Positions 27,178 through 36,570 of a DNA stretch of 64,000 nucleotides are shown in pieces. The DNA is from Streptomyces populi (GTDB taxonomy: Bacteria; Actinomycetota; Actinomycetes; Streptomycetales; Streptomycetaceae): contig NZ_KZ626840.1 of the NCBI RefSeq assembly GCF_002911015.1, positions 62,001 through 126,000 on the forward strand. Direction: 5' to 3'. Every line of letters starts with the position of its first letter. The stretch's first letter is position 1. Position numbers and translations under genes: made by a program. The notes under the pieces were generated by a model that saw only the letters and a program-made list of their open reading frames with translations, had not been told where the DNA came from and made no database searches.

Positions 27178-28190
27178 ACGGGGCTCCCCTCCCTCTCCTG
27201 GCGCCGGTCGACGAAGCCGGACGGCGTGATCACCTGGAAGCGGTGCCGGTACTCCTTCGGGGTGAGTCCCAGGGTCCGCCCGAAGGAGCGGAAGAAGGTC
27301 TCGGGGGCACCGAATCCACAGCGGCCCGCTATCTGGCCGATCGGCAGGTCGGTGGTCTCCAGCAGTTCGCGGGCGCGGGCGATCCGCGTGCGCTGCACGT
27401 ACTGGCCGGGAGTCGTGCCGACCTCGCGCCGGAAGACCCGGGAGAAGTTGCGCGGACTCATGTTGGCCCGCTGGGCCATCTCGGCCACGGGTAACGGGTT
27501 GTGGAGGTTCTCCAGGATCCACTCCTGCGCGGTCCGGATCGGCGGGTGGTCGGCCAACTGGGCGTCCAGCACCGCGCTGAACTGGGACTGTCCTCCGTGC
27601 CGCTTGAGGAAGAGCACCAGGAACCGCGCCGTCTCCAGGGCGAGTGCCGCTCCGTGATCGGCCTCGACCAGGGCCAGCGCCATGTCGATCCCGGTCGACA
27701 CGCCCGCCGAGGTGACGAAGGGGCCGTCCCAGACGAAGATCGGCTCGGCGTCCACCGTCACCGCCGGGTAGCGGCAGGCCATCGTCTCGCTGTACGCCCA
27801 GTGCGTGGTGGCGCGTCTGCCGTCCAACAGGCCCGCCTCGGCCAGCAGAAAGGATCCGCCACATACCGAGGCCACCCTGCGCGACCGGGCCGCCGCCGCC
27901 CGGATCCACGAGACCAGCACCTGGTCCTGGAGCGCTTCACCGACGCTCCATCCGCCCGGGACGAGGAGGGTGTCGACGGGGCCCTGCCCCGCCTCCAGCG
28001 GCAAGGCCTCCACGCTCACCCCCGAACCCGTGCGCACCAGTGGCGCGTCGGCGGAGACCAGGTCGATCCGATAGGGAACGGCCCCCGGAGGGAGAAGCCG
28101 GTTCGCGAGGTCGAACACTTCAATCGGTCCGGTGATGTCCAGCGCCATGGCACCCGCGTACACCACCACAACAACACGTCGCTCTGACAC
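27174..28190 (-). CDS. GlxA-family AraC regulator (DJ-1/PfpI plus HTH)
   Basis: 338 aa from GTG 28190; GTG 28196 is also possible. The N-terminal DJ-1/PfpI domain (about 5-170) has the Cys loop SVCGGSFLLAEAGLLDG. Two AraC HTH motifs follow (about 225-325: VAEMAQRANMSPRNFSRVFR and IGQIAGRCGFGAPETFFRSF). It is the first gene of the ThDP/SRPBCC/KAS III-like operon and shares ATGA with the ThDP gene, so it likely controls its own operon in response to a metabolite. Confidence 0.9.
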   Translation of the reverse strand: MSERRVVVVVYAGAMALDITGPIEVFDLANRLLPPGAVPYRIDLVSADAPLVRTGSGVSVEALPLEAGQGPVDTLLVPGGWSVGEALQDQVLVSWIRAAAARSRRVASVCGGSFLLAEAGLLDGRRATTHWAYSETMACRYPAVTVDAEPIFVWDGPFVTSAGVSTGIDMALALVEADHGAALALETARFLVLFLKRHGGQSQFSAVLDAQLADHPPIRTAQEWILENLHNPLPVAEMAQRANMSPRNFSRVFRREVGTTPGQYVQRTRIARARELLETTDLPIGQIAGRCGFGAPETFFRSFGRTLGLTPKEYRHRFQVITPSGFVDRRQEREGSPV

Positions 28191-28453
28191 GGTCACAGCC
28201 TGTATCGGATCTCGGACTGACTGCAATGACAGATCACTGACGCATCCGGCCAACGGGCGGCCGCCCGAGGGGAGTTGCGGGCCTCTGGCCAGGCGGTTCG
28301 CACACGGCCACAGCCACGGCGGGTGAGGTAACTCACAGGGTCCGGAAGGTGAAGGGCCGCCTCGCGCACCCGACCCGATCGGGCACAGGATGTCGGGTCC
28401 GGCATGGTGGACGCCGCCTAGCGTGGTGGTCGTCAAGAGGAAGGAGACCGGGC

Positions 28454-29320
28454 GTGCTGGAGCGGTTGAACCAGGCCCTGGAGCACATCGAACGTCATCT
28501 CGGCCAGGACATCGAGGTGGAGGAGCTGGCACGCGTCGCGGCCACCTCGGAGTACCACCTGCGCCGGATGTTCTCCGCGCTCGCGGGCATGCCGCTGTCG
28601 GAGTACGTCCGGCGCCGTCGGCTCACCCTCGCGGGTGCCGAGGTGCTCGCCGGGCGCGAGACGCTGCTGGAGATCGCGGTGCGCTACGGCTACGGCTCCG
28701 GCGAGGCGTTCGCGCGGGCCTTCCGCGCCATGCACGGCATCGGCCCGGGCGAGGCCCGGCGCACCGGCGCCGCGCTGAGCTCCCAGTCCCGGATGGCCTT
28801 CCGTCTCACCGTCGAAGGGAGCAGCAGTATGCGATACCGCGTCGTGCGCAAGGAGGAGTTCTCGGTCGTCGGGCTCAAGGCCCGGGTGCCGCTGGTGCAT
28901 TCGGGGCCGAACCGGGCGATCATCGACTTCGTCCGCGGGATCGCCCCGGGAACCCTGGAGCGGCTGGAGAAGCTGTCGGACCAGGAGCCGCACGGCATCG
29001 TCTCGGTCTGCGACGACCTCGACCCCAGCCGCGCCGAGGGCACCGAACTCGACTACTACCAGGGCGTGATCACCTCCGTGGCCGCGCCCGAGGGCACCAC
29101 CGCGCTGGCCGTCCCCGCCGGCACCTGGGCGGTCTTCACCACCTCCGGGCCCGCGCCGGGGGCCATCCAGGAACTGTGGCGGGACGTCTTCACCGAGTGG
29201 TTCCCGTCGAACCCGTACCGCAGCCGGCCCGGCCCCGAGATCCTGCGCACCCGGCTGTCGCCGGACGGGGCCACGGCCGACGCAGAGCTGTGGCTCCCGG
29301 TGGAGCCCGAGCACGGCTGA
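28454..29320 (+). CDS. AraC regulator with GyrI-like ligand domain
   Basis: 288 aa from GTG 28454 with AGGAAGGAG 7-8 nt upstream; a TAGCGT -10 box is at 28419-28424. The AraC DNA-binding part comes first (residues 1 to about 105: VEELARVAATSEYHLRRMF and EIAVRYGYGSGEAFARAFR). The GyrI/effector-binding domain follows (about 125-288). This is the Rob/SoxS-like layout that binds amphipathic drugs. It is divergent from the GlxA-led operon across 263 bp, so it could also regulate that cluster. Confidence 0.88.
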   Translation: MLERLNQALEHIERHLGQDIEVEELARVAATSEYHLRRMFSALAGMPLSEYVRRRRLTLAGAEVLAGRETLLEIAVRYGYGSGEAFARAFRAMHGIGPGEARRTGAALSSQSRMAFRLTVEGSSSMRYRVVRKEEFSVVGLKARVPLVHSGPNRAIIDFVRGIAPGTLERLEKLSDQEPHGIVSVCDDLDPSRAEGTELDYYQGVITSVAAPEGTTALAVPAGTWAVFTTSGPAPGAIQELWRDVFTEWFPSNPYRSRPGPEILRTRLSPDGATADAELWLPVEPEHG

Positions 29321-29459
29321 CGAGGCGGCGGGCCCCCGGGACGGACACGTGCGAGCGCGTCGGCCGGCTTCCCGGTCCGGCCGACGCGCCTCCCGGCGAC
29401 GCTCGTGACCGGCCTCGTGGTCGGTCGACGAGGCCGGCCGGATCGAGGCGTGAACGTCG

Positions 29460-30668
29460 TCAGTCGAGGTCCGCCTGCCACAGGTCCGGGCCGAACACCT
29501 CGTACTGGATGTCGTGCGGTGCGACGCCGCGTCCGAGGAGCGCGCTCCGCAGCGGCTGCATGAACGCCAGCGGGCCGCACATGTAGTACACCGCGTTGTC
29601 CGGCAGATCGACGTGGGAGAGGTCCATCATCCCCGCGAAGACGCCCTTCACCGGCTCGTTGGTCTCCGCGCCCTTCTCGTACCAGAGGTACATCTCGGCG
29701 TTCCGCAGTTCGAGCACGTCGCTGACCACCTGGCGGCGCAGCGCGAACGACGCCTCGTCGAGATCGGCGTGCAGCACGGTGATCGGCAGCCGGGACTCGG
29801 CCTGGACGAGGTGGGAGAGCATCCCGGCCATGGGGGTGATCCCGATGCCCGCCGTGGCGAACACCACCGGTCGCCCGGAGTCGTCGAGGACGACATCGCC
29901 GTAGGGCAGTGACAGCGTGAGGACGTCGCCCACGTCGACCGTGTCGTGCAGGAGGGCGGACACCTCGCCCTCGGGTTCACCGTTGCCGCGGACCCGCTTG
30001 ACCGAGAACTGACGGTGTTCGCCGTCGTCGGCCCGGGTCAGACTGTACTGGCGCGGCTGGCGCACCCCGTCGGGCATGTCGATCAGCACGGTGACGTACT
30101 GGCCGGGGAGCGAGGTCGTCACCAGACGGTCGTCGACCCGCTTGACCACGAACGTCACGACGTCCCGAGTCTCCGTGATCTTCTTCTCGACCACCCACTT
30201 GCGCCACACCGTCTCCGGTGTGACCCCGCGCGCGCTGTAGAGGCCGCGCTCCTGGTTGATCAGGGCGTTCGCCATCAGCCAGTAGACCTCGTCCCAGGCC
30301 GCGGCGACCTCCGGGGTGACCGCGTCGCCCAGTACGTCGACGATGGCCCACATCAGGTTGTCGTGGACGGTCCGGTACTGGTCCGGACCGATCCCGAGGG
30401 AGGCGTGTTTGTGCGCGATGCGCTTCAGCAGGTGTTCCGGGGTCCGCTGCGGTGTGCTCACCAGGCCGCTGGCGAACGCCGCCACGGATCCGGCGAGCGC
30501 CTGCTGCTGTTCTCCGTGCGCCTGGTTCCCCCGGTTGAAGACCCCGTCCAGGAGTTCGGGATGGTTGGCGAACATGTGGCGGTAGAAGCGTCGGGCGATC
30601 TCACCGATGTGTTCACCGACGACGGGCAACGTCGCCGTGATGACGGGTCGGGACGTGTTGGAAAGCAT
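29460..30668 (-). CDS. hmp: Flavohemoprotein, nitric oxide dioxygenase
   Basis: 402 aa from ATG 30668 with GGAGAT 7 nt upstream. The globin domain (about 1-140) has the proximal heme His in AHKHASLGIGPDQY. An FAD-binding barrel follows with RQPRQYSLT. The NAD domain has TAGIGITPMAGM and the end YYMCGPLAFMQ. The length matches the family (about 400). It oxidises NO to nitrate with O2 and NAD(P)H in the cytoplasm. It is transcribed alone; no NsrR gene is nearby. Confidence 0.93.
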   Translation of the reverse strand: MLSNTSRPVITATLPVVGEHIGEIARRFYRHMFANHPELLDGVFNRGNQAHGEQQQALAGSVAAFASGLVSTPQRTPEHLLKRIAHKHASLGIGPDQYRTVHDNLMWAIVDVLGDAVTPEVAAAWDEVYWLMANALINQERGLYSARGVTPETVWRKWVVEKKITETRDVVTFVVKRVDDRLVTTSLPGQYVTVLIDMPDGVRQPRQYSLTRADDGEHRQFSVKRVRGNGEPEGEVSALLHDTVDVGDVLTLSLPYGDVVLDDSGRPVVFATAGIGITPMAGMLSHLVQAESRLPITVLHADLDEASFALRRQVVSDVLELRNAEMYLWYEKGAETNEPVKGVFAGMMDLSHVDLPDNAVYYMCGPLAFMQPLRSALLGRGVAPHDIQYEVFGPDLWQADLD

Positions 30669-30960
30669 GACGCGTATCTCCAGCGCGGGCGAAGTACGGG
30701 GCAGGCATCGGACAACTGCGGCATCGCTCGTACGGCGGCCGGAGCCGGGGTGGAGCCGCTCGCCCTGCACGGGTACCGCGGCCGTCCTCGGTGACCGGAT
30801 CGCCAGGACGCCCGGCACGGCGCCCGCGCTCCACGCTAGAAGGGGACCGGGCGCTTCGCACCCCCGACTCCCTCATTGGGGGGCCTTTGCCCGGATCACC
30901 GGTGGCGTGGGATCCGGGGCGCGCCCCGCCGGCCACGGGTGGCGCCGCCACGGGCGTTGC

Positions 30961-30966
30961 TAACGT
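30961..30966 (+). promoter_or_regulatory. -10 box for a probably leaderless mRNA
   Basis: TAACGT ends 6 nt before the ATG at 30973, the spacing expected when transcription starts at the A of the start codon. No ribosome site precedes the gene, in agreement. Confidence 0.5.
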
Positions 30967-30972
30967 GACGGC

Positions 30973-31392
30973 ATGGGACGTCGTCGGTACCGGCAACTGG
31001 TCATGGGGCACGAACGGTTCCGGTGGTGGGTCAGCCATCGCCACGTGCCGGCCCCGGATTCCGGCAGTGCGCCCGGACACGCGTGCCAAGAGGTCCTCGC
31101 CGTCACGCGCGAGGGTTCTCCGGGCGCGATCCGCATCGTCTTCGCCTCGGGCCCCGGCCGTGTTGTGGGCGGCGGCGGCTGGGGGGCTCATGAAGGGGGC
31201 GTCAGTCGTGCGGGAGGCGGCTACCTCAATCTCCACCGGCCCGCGACCGTACGGGAGTTGATCGAAGAGGTCCTGGCGGACGGACAGCGGTTCGGGCACG
31301 CCGCCCAGGTCGACGGGTGGCGCTTCTTCGATGCCGCGGCCGCGCGCGTACCGCCGGAACGTCCGGACCCGTCGCCCGGGTCGTCGGCATGA
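30973..31392 (+). CDS. Hypothetical protein, 139 aa
   Basis: ATG 30973. A basic start (MGRRRYRQLVMGHERFRWWV) is followed by a Gly-rich middle (GPGRVVGGGGWGAHEGG) and LNLHRPATVRELIEEVLADG, a segment that looks like a small helical hairpin. No family is recognised; similar small proteins are common in Streptomyces. Likely leaderless. Confidence 0.6.
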   Translation: MGRRRYRQLVMGHERFRWWVSHRHVPAPDSGSAPGHACQEVLAVTREGSPGAIRIVFASGPGRVVGGGGWGAHEGGVSRAGGGYLNLHRPATVRELIEEVLADGQRFGHAAQVDGWRFFDAAAARVPPERPDPSPGSSA

Positions 31393-31712
31393 ACCGGTTC
31401 CGTACGACGGTCCTCGCCGCCGGCGGCGGTCGTGCGCACCGAGCCGTCCCCTGCCGCCGCCCCTTGCCCTCGCCGCCGAAAACGGGCCACATCGGCGGTC
31501 CCCGCCGCAGAACGGGCAGCCCGTCGGACAACCGGTCCTACGATTGTGCCGGTTGACGAGCCGTACCATCTGTCGAGGCCCCGGCACACCGGGACGTCGT
31601 ACGGGAAACGGCCGGTTCGTCCCCGTCGTCGGTCCCTGCCCTCCTCTCGAGGCTGTGGAGCGATGAGCCGCACGTGTCCGTCGGGGCGGGCCACGACGCG
31701 AAAGGCAGCGAC

Positions 31713-32429
31713 ATGGTGCAGTGGCAGGGGACCAACTTCACCGTGGACGGACACGAGCCGACCAGTGCCGAGGAGTACTACCGGATCGGCCTGCACTGCT
31801 GGAACACCGGGCAGCACCCCGGTGCGGAGATCCGCTTCCTGGAGACCGCGGCGTCCACCGGTCACAGTGCCGCGATCGAGCTGCTGGGGCACATCGACTA
31901 CACGCAGGGGCGGTACGCGAGCGCGGTGCCACGGCTGCGGCACAGCAGCCGTTCGCCTCGAGCGGCCTTCTACCTCGCCTCGCTCTACCACCACGGCTGC
32001 CCGCAGGCGGGCATCGTCCAGTCGCTGGACGAAGCGGCCCGCTGGTACCACGCCTCGGCCGAACTGGGCGAGCCCGAAGCGATGCTCGTCCTGGGCGACC
32101 TGTACCTGGAGCAACTGATTCCGGTCACCGGGGCTCCCGCGGAACACGCCCTGGAGCAGTTCCTGGCGGCCGCGACGCGTAACCATCCCTACGGCCAGTA
32201 CCGCGCCGCGGAGATCTACCGGACCCTCTACCAGGACAACGAGCGCGCCGCCGTGATGTACCAGTCCTGTGTGGACAACCCGATGACCGAGCGCCACGCG
32301 CTGGGGTCGATGATGCTGCTCCAGAGCCAGGCGCACCTGCGGGAGATATCGGCCTACAGGGCGGCGCGCCGACGGCAGCAGCGACGTGACACCGTCGATC
32401 CCACGCAGCGGCGGGGCGACTTCTACTGA
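31713..32429 (+). CDS. Sel1/TPR-repeat protein, 238 aa
   Basis: ATG 31713 follows AAGG at 8 nt; a GTG at 31674 would add 13 residues. Repeated helical hairpins show small residues at Sel1 positions: AEIRFLETAASTGHSAAIEL, YASAVPRLRH, EAARWYHASAELGEPEAML and ALEQFLAAATRNHPYGQYRA. Probably a protein-protein scaffold. No signal peptide. Confidence 0.75.
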   Translation: MVQWQGTNFTVDGHEPTSAEEYYRIGLHCWNTGQHPGAEIRFLETAASTGHSAAIELLGHIDYTQGRYASAVPRLRHSSRSPRAAFYLASLYHHGCPQAGIVQSLDEAARWYHASAELGEPEAMLVLGDLYLEQLIPVTGAPAEHALEQFLAAATRNHPYGQYRAAEIYRTLYQDNERAAVMYQSCVDNPMTERHALGSMMLLQSQAHLREISAYRAARRRQQRRDTVDPTQRRGDFY

Positions 32430-32534
32430 CGTCGTCCCCGCTTCCTCCTGAGGTCGCCCCCGCTCGCGTCACCCGCCCGGCCCGTGCGGAGCGGGTCCGG
32501 GCGGCCGCATCCGTCATCCGGCGCGGTCTTCGTC

Positions 32535-32540
32535 TAACGT
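32535..32540 (+). promoter_or_regulatory. -10 box TAACGT upstream of the PRC-barrel gene
   Basis: TAACGT lies about 70 nt upstream of ATG 32609, leaving a leader of about 60 nt with a good GAGGGAG ribosome site. Confidence 0.4.
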
Positions 32541-32608
32541 GGAAAGCGCCTGCGCGACTCCACGGTTCCGCTGCGGACGAGCGTGGAGTCTCGACGAGGG
32601 AGCCGTTC

Positions 32609-32959
32609 ATGACTGACAGCATCTGGGGCTACCACCCGGCCGCCGGGCACACCGAGGGCACCGATCTGGTCGGGTACAAGGTCGAGGCCGTCGACGGCGC
32701 CATCGGCAAGGTCGACAAGCATTCGGACGACGTCGACTCCGCGCATCTCATCGTCGACATCGGCGTGTGGATCTTCGGCAGGCACGTCATGCTGCCCGCC
32801 GGCACCGTGAAGCGGGTCGACCGGGACGCACGGAAGATCTATGTCGCGCTCACCCAGGAGCAGATCAGGGAGTCCCCCGAGTTCGACCGGGCCAGGCACG
32901 TCGGCGACGCCGACTACCACGACCAGGTCGGCGGCTACTACCAGAGCCACCGTTCCTGA
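32609..32959 (+). CDS. PRC-barrel domain protein, 116 aa
   Basis: ATG 32609 with GAGGGAG 6 nt upstream. DLVGYKVEAVDGAIGKVDKH, HLIVDIGVWIFGRHVMLPAG and VKRVDRDARKIYVALT match the PRC-barrel fold (as in RimM and photosynthetic reaction centre H). It is cytoplasmic and probably stress-related in streptomycetes. The tail (SPEFDRARHVGDADYHDQ) matches actinobacterial members of the family. Confidence 0.85.
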   Translation: MTDSIWGYHPAAGHTEGTDLVGYKVEAVDGAIGKVDKHSDDVDSAHLIVDIGVWIFGRHVMLPAGTVKRVDRDARKIYVALTQEQIRESPEFDRARHVGDADYHDQVGGYYQSHRS

Positions 32960-32988
32960 CCCGTCGGCTCCTGACCCGTCGGCACCGG

Positions 32989-33813
32989 TCAGCCCTGGGC
33001 CAGTTCCGCCACCGGCTGCCACTTCTCCCATGACGCCAGGCGCTGCTCGTAGTCCGCCCTGGCGATGCCCAGCGGCGCCGAACCGAAGAAGCAGCGCAGC
33101 GGGGGTTCCTGCGCGTCCACGATCTCCAGCACCGCCGCGGCGGAGGCACGCGGGTCGCCCGGGGTGCCGACGCGCTTGCGCCGCTGTTCCTGCACTTCCT
33201 TGTGGAACTCCGCGTACGCCGGCAGTTGCTCGGACGTGCTGGACGAGGAGCCGGCCCAGTCGGTGGCGAACCCGCCGGGCTCGATCAGGGTGACCTTGAT
33301 GCCGAACGGCGCCACTTCCTGTGCCAGCGCCTGGCTCATGCCTTCGAGTGCCCATTTCGACGCGTGGTAAATACCGACCAGCGGGAAGGCGCTGATCCCG
33401 CCGATGGAGGAAACCTGCAGGATGTGGCCGCTTCCCTGCTCGCGCAGGAACGGCAGTGCCGCCTGGGTGATCCACAGCGCCCCGAACAGGTTGGTCTCCA
33501 GCTGTGCGCGGGCCTCCGCCTCGGTGAGCTCCTCGATCATCCCGAAGTGCCCGTAGCCGGCGTTGTTGACCACCACGTCGAGCCGTCCGAACCGCTCGTG
33601 CGCCAGCCGCACGGCGGCGAAGTCGGCGTCGCGGTCCGTGACGTCGAGCCGCAGGGGCAGCAGCCGCTCCCCGTAGGTCTCGCGAAGATCGTCCAGCGTG
33701 GACAGGTCGCGCGCCGTCGCGGCCACCGAGTCGCCGCGTTCCAGCGCGGCGATCGCCCATTCCCGCCCGAAGCCGCGGGAGGCGCCGGTGATGAACCAGG
33801 TCTTCTGTGTCAT
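32989..33813 (-). CDS. Classical SDR oxidoreductase
   Basis: 274 aa from ATG 33813 with AGGAG 6 nt upstream. Cofactor site ITGASRGFGREWA, NNAGYG, and catalytic Ser with YHASK (VSSIGGISAFPLVGIYHASK). The C-terminal extension is typical of the NADP-dependent SDR subgroup often annotated as short-chain dehydrogenase with unknown substrate. Confidence 0.9.
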   Translation of the reverse strand: MTQKTWFITGASRGFGREWAIAALERGDSVAATARDLSTLDDLRETYGERLLPLRLDVTDRDADFAAVRLAHERFGRLDVVVNNAGYGHFGMIEELTEAEARAQLETNLFGALWITQAALPFLREQGSGHILQVSSIGGISAFPLVGIYHASKWALEGMSQALAQEVAPFGIKVTLIEPGGFATDWAGSSSSTSEQLPAYAEFHKEVQEQRRKRVGTPGDPRASAAAVLEIVDAQEPPLRCFFGSAPLGIARADYEQRLASWEKWQPVAELAQG

Positions 33814-34011
33814 GGAGTGCTCCTCGTGGAACGTGTCGCCCGCTCGGTCACCACGTCACCGTGGCGTCACTCCTGCCACCCAACACCTTCGAGTGCGCTC
33901 CAGCGCAAATCCGGCCCGCCGGGCACGGCCGGACACCGGCTCCCCCCGTCCGAAGGACCTCCGCGGCCGGTCCGGGACGTTCCCGGGCGCTGCGGACGGG
34001 GGGTGGAGCGG

Positions 34012-35364
34012 TCACGCCTGCACGAGCTGCGGTTCCGGCTGCTGCACGGGCGCGATCCGCGGGTTCCACAGCCGGGTGGTCCGCACGTATCCGTAGATCA
34101 CCGAGGCCATCGCCAGGAGAAGGACCGGTCCGAACGCCCAGGGATACCGGGCCATCTCCACCGGCAGGTAGCGGTACGACAGCAGGAGCAGGGTGAAGAT
34201 CACCGAGCCGTAACCGACGAGCGTGATTCCCGCCCGGTCCCATCCTCGGTGGAACGAGCGCATGGCCGCCTCGATCGTGAGCGCGAACACCACGCCCGCG
34301 ACGAGGTCCGCGCCGTAGTGGTAGCCGAATCCGAGCGTCGCCGTGAGCGTGCCGGTCAGCCAGAACGCGCCCGCGTAGCGCAGGACTCGCGAGCCCTTGC
34401 GCGTGTGGATGAAGAGCGTGGTGGCCCAGGCCGTGTGCAGGCTGGGCATGCAGTTGCGCGGGGTGACCTCGTCGAACGGGATCGGGTGCGGGGTACCGAC
34501 CGGCACCGGGGTGTGCGGCCACAGGTTGGCCGCCGCCCATTGCCCGCCCTCGGCGCCGTAGGCGAAGACAGGTCCGGCCACGGGGAAGATCATGTAGATG
34601 GCGGGCCCGACCAGACCGATGGCCAGGAAGGTGCGCACCAGATGATGGCCCGGGAAGCGGCCCTCCTTCGCCACGTGGCGCAGCTGGTAGAGCGCGAAGA
34701 CGGCCGCCGCGAGCGGGAGCTGGCCGTAGACGAGGTGGATGGCGTGGTAGCCGATCGGGCCGGTGGCATTGACGATCCGGCCCATCACCCACGACGGGTT
34801 GCCCAGCGCGTGATCGGCCGTGGCCACGTACGCGTCGAGGACCGTCGGACGGGTCTCCGACGTGATCATCAGCCAGGTGTCGCCCGTCTTGTGACCGGCC
34901 ACCAGGAGCAGGCCCAGCCCGACGCCCTTCAGGAGCAGGACGCGTTCCTTGCCCGTACGGCGTGTGACGGCGATGAACGCATAGCCCAGGATCACCCACA
35001 GCGCGCCGTTGCCGAACATCATCTCGTCGGCGTCGACCGCCCAGCGCACCAGGAAGAAGACGACGTCGATCCCGGCCGCGATCCCCAGCGCGATGAGTCT
35101 TTGCCGCCAGGAGAGGACGACCATCATCAGCGCCAGACCGGCGTACAGCAGCGGTCCCGAGGTGGGGGCGAGGATCACCTCTCCGGCCTGATTGGCGATC
35201 GGCCCCGGCGTTCCGTAGTGACGCGCGATGATCTCCATCGCGACGAGGAACCCGAAGGTCACGACACCCGTGACGGTCCACAGGATCACCCGTGGTCGAC
35301 GCTGTTCGTCGAAGTCAATTATTTTGTTTATTCGTGAAATTACTCGGGATGTTATAGATATCAA
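34012..35364 (-). CDS. PAP2 / inositolphosphotransferase-like membrane enzyme, paralogue
   Basis: 450 aa from TTG 35364, the same unusual start as the paralogue at 9250. It has a multi-pass membrane layout with CMPSLHTAWAT and YHYGADLVAGV as catalytic motifs. The N-terminal MISITSRVISRIN parallels MIPIASRALSRIN of the other copy. The conserved middle (GKERVLLLKGVGLGLLLVAG, DTWLMIT, YVATADHALGNPSW) is found in both. Likely duplicated lipid head-group enzymes, perhaps with different substrates. Confidence 0.82.
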   Translation of the reverse strand: MISITSRVISRINKIIDFDEQRRPRVILWTVTGVVTFGFLVAMEIIARHYGTPGPIANQAGEVILAPTSGPLLYAGLALMMVVLSWRQRLIALGIAAGIDVVFFLVRWAVDADEMMFGNGALWVILGYAFIAVTRRTGKERVLLLKGVGLGLLLVAGHKTGDTWLMITSETRPTVLDAYVATADHALGNPSWVMGRIVNATGPIGYHAIHLVYGQLPLAAAVFALYQLRHVAKEGRFPGHHLVRTFLAIGLVGPAIYMIFPVAGPVFAYGAEGGQWAAANLWPHTPVPVGTPHPIPFDEVTPRNCMPSLHTAWATTLFIHTRKGSRVLRYAGAFWLTGTLTATLGFGYHYGADLVAGVVFALTIEAAMRSFHRGWDRAGITLVGYGSVIFTLLLLSYRYLPVEMARYPWAFGPVLLLAMASVIYGYVRTTRLWNPRIAPVQQPEPQLVQA

Positions 35365-35502
35365 CTGTTTGGCCGTTTTGTTAGGTATTGATCAAATGAC
35401 TCACCCTTCGCGCTAGACAGCGTGTTCTTCTAGTGAAGGACGGACGATCAGGGCAATCGTCGTGAGTTCGATCATGCTATGAGCGTCACAGGTGCGTTTC
35501 AA
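35365..35502 (-). promoter_or_regulatory. Promoter and conserved leader of the second PAP2 gene
   Basis: On the minus strand TTGAAA (35502-35497), 17 nt and TAGCAT (35479-35474) make a good promoter. The following about 110 nt align with the leader of the first copy. A tiny frame GTG AGT CAT TTG ATC AAT ACC TAA lies just before the TTG start; the other copy has GTG ACC CAT TAA at the same place. Confidence 0.55.
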
Positions 35503-35664
35503 GGGTCACAGCCTGTGCAAAGGCCCACGGATTCCGTGCCCGCCGATCTGCCGAAGCGCCCGAATACTGCCACTCTGACTGTGGATCATTCTTCGACGCT
35601 CAGGGGTTTTCATGGCGCGAACAGGCAGGAGACCCGTCACCGGACCGGGGCCGGGGAGCCGGCC

Positions 35665-36465
35665 ATGACCGGCTCCCCGGCCTCCGGCGGCCACTACGGA
35701 GAAGATCTGTTCGAGCCGGAACACCCGCAGGAGGCCGAGCGCATCGACGCGGCGGCGCTGGTCTACGACCCCATCACCACCGGCCGGCTGCGCGCACTGG
35801 GCGCAGGACCGGGCAGCCGCTGCCTGGAGGTGGGGGCGGGGACCGGGACCGTGCTCCGATGGCTGCTGGAGGAGGCGGGGGCCGCGGAGGTGGTCGCGCT
35901 GGACCGGGACACCGGCGGCCTGGGCACCCTCGCGGGCCCGCGGGTGCGGGTGGTCACCGCCGACCTCCGGGACGAGAGCCTGGACCTCGGTCTCTTCGAC
36001 CTCGTCCACGCCAGGTTCGTCCTCATGCACCTGCCCGAACGCCGCCGGCTCGTCTCCCGTCTCGCACGATGGCTGAAGCCGGGCGGCTGGCTGGTGCTCG
36101 GCGACGCCGTGGAGGTGCCGGACCGCCTGGACACCTCGTCGGCCTACCGGCGGACCATGGACGCCATGTGGCAGGCACTGCGGTCGACCATCGGCACCGA
36201 CACGTCGGACGTCCCGGCGTATCCGCACTTCCTGAGGGAGGAAGGGCTCCGGGGCGTCGCCGCCGAACTGGTCTGCCCACCGCTGGTCGCGGGCGGCCCG
36301 CTGGCCCGTTTCTGGTCCGAGACCCTGGACCGCATGCGGCCCGCCCTCGAGGAGACCGGACGAGTGGACTCCGCCGTCATCGACGAGGCACTGGCCTACC
36401 TGGCCTCCCCCCGGCTCGCCGAACTCGGACCCGGCATGATGACGGCCTGGGGTCAGCGGCCCTGA
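35665..36465 (+). CDS. SAM-dependent methyltransferase
   Basis: 266 aa from ATG 35665 with GGGGAG 6 nt upstream; the frame is open further up to ATG 35479, but that part is unlike a protein. SAM site CLEVGAGTGTVLRWL, acidic VVALDRDTGG, DLVHARFVLMHL and WLKPGGWLVLGD fit Methyltransf_25/UbiE-like enzymes. The opening EDLFEPEHPQEAERIDAAALVYDP is common in streptomycete orphans of this type. The substrate is unknown. Confidence 0.88.
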   Translation: MTGSPASGGHYGEDLFEPEHPQEAERIDAAALVYDPITTGRLRALGAGPGSRCLEVGAGTGTVLRWLLEEAGAAEVVALDRDTGGLGTLAGPRVRVVTADLRDESLDLGLFDLVHARFVLMHLPERRRLVSRLARWLKPGGWLVLGDAVEVPDRLDTSSAYRRTMDAMWQALRSTIGTDTSDVPAYPHFLREEGLRGVAAELVCPPLVAGGPLARFWSETLDRMRPALEETGRVDSAVIDEALAYLASPRLAELGPGMMTAWGQRP

Positions 36466-36570
36466 GCCCACCGGCCGGGCAGGCCCGCCGGCGGATTCAC
36501 CGGCCCCGCCCGCGACGAGATCTCCGGAAGGCGGGAGCCCGTCACTGGACCGCGGGGCCGCCGACCGTCC

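Noticed and set aside
35479..35664. N-terminal extension of the methyltransferase from ATG 35479
   Set aside because: It overlaps the promoter of the divergent PAP2 gene, reads like non-coding sequence, and a good ribosome site precedes ATG 35665.
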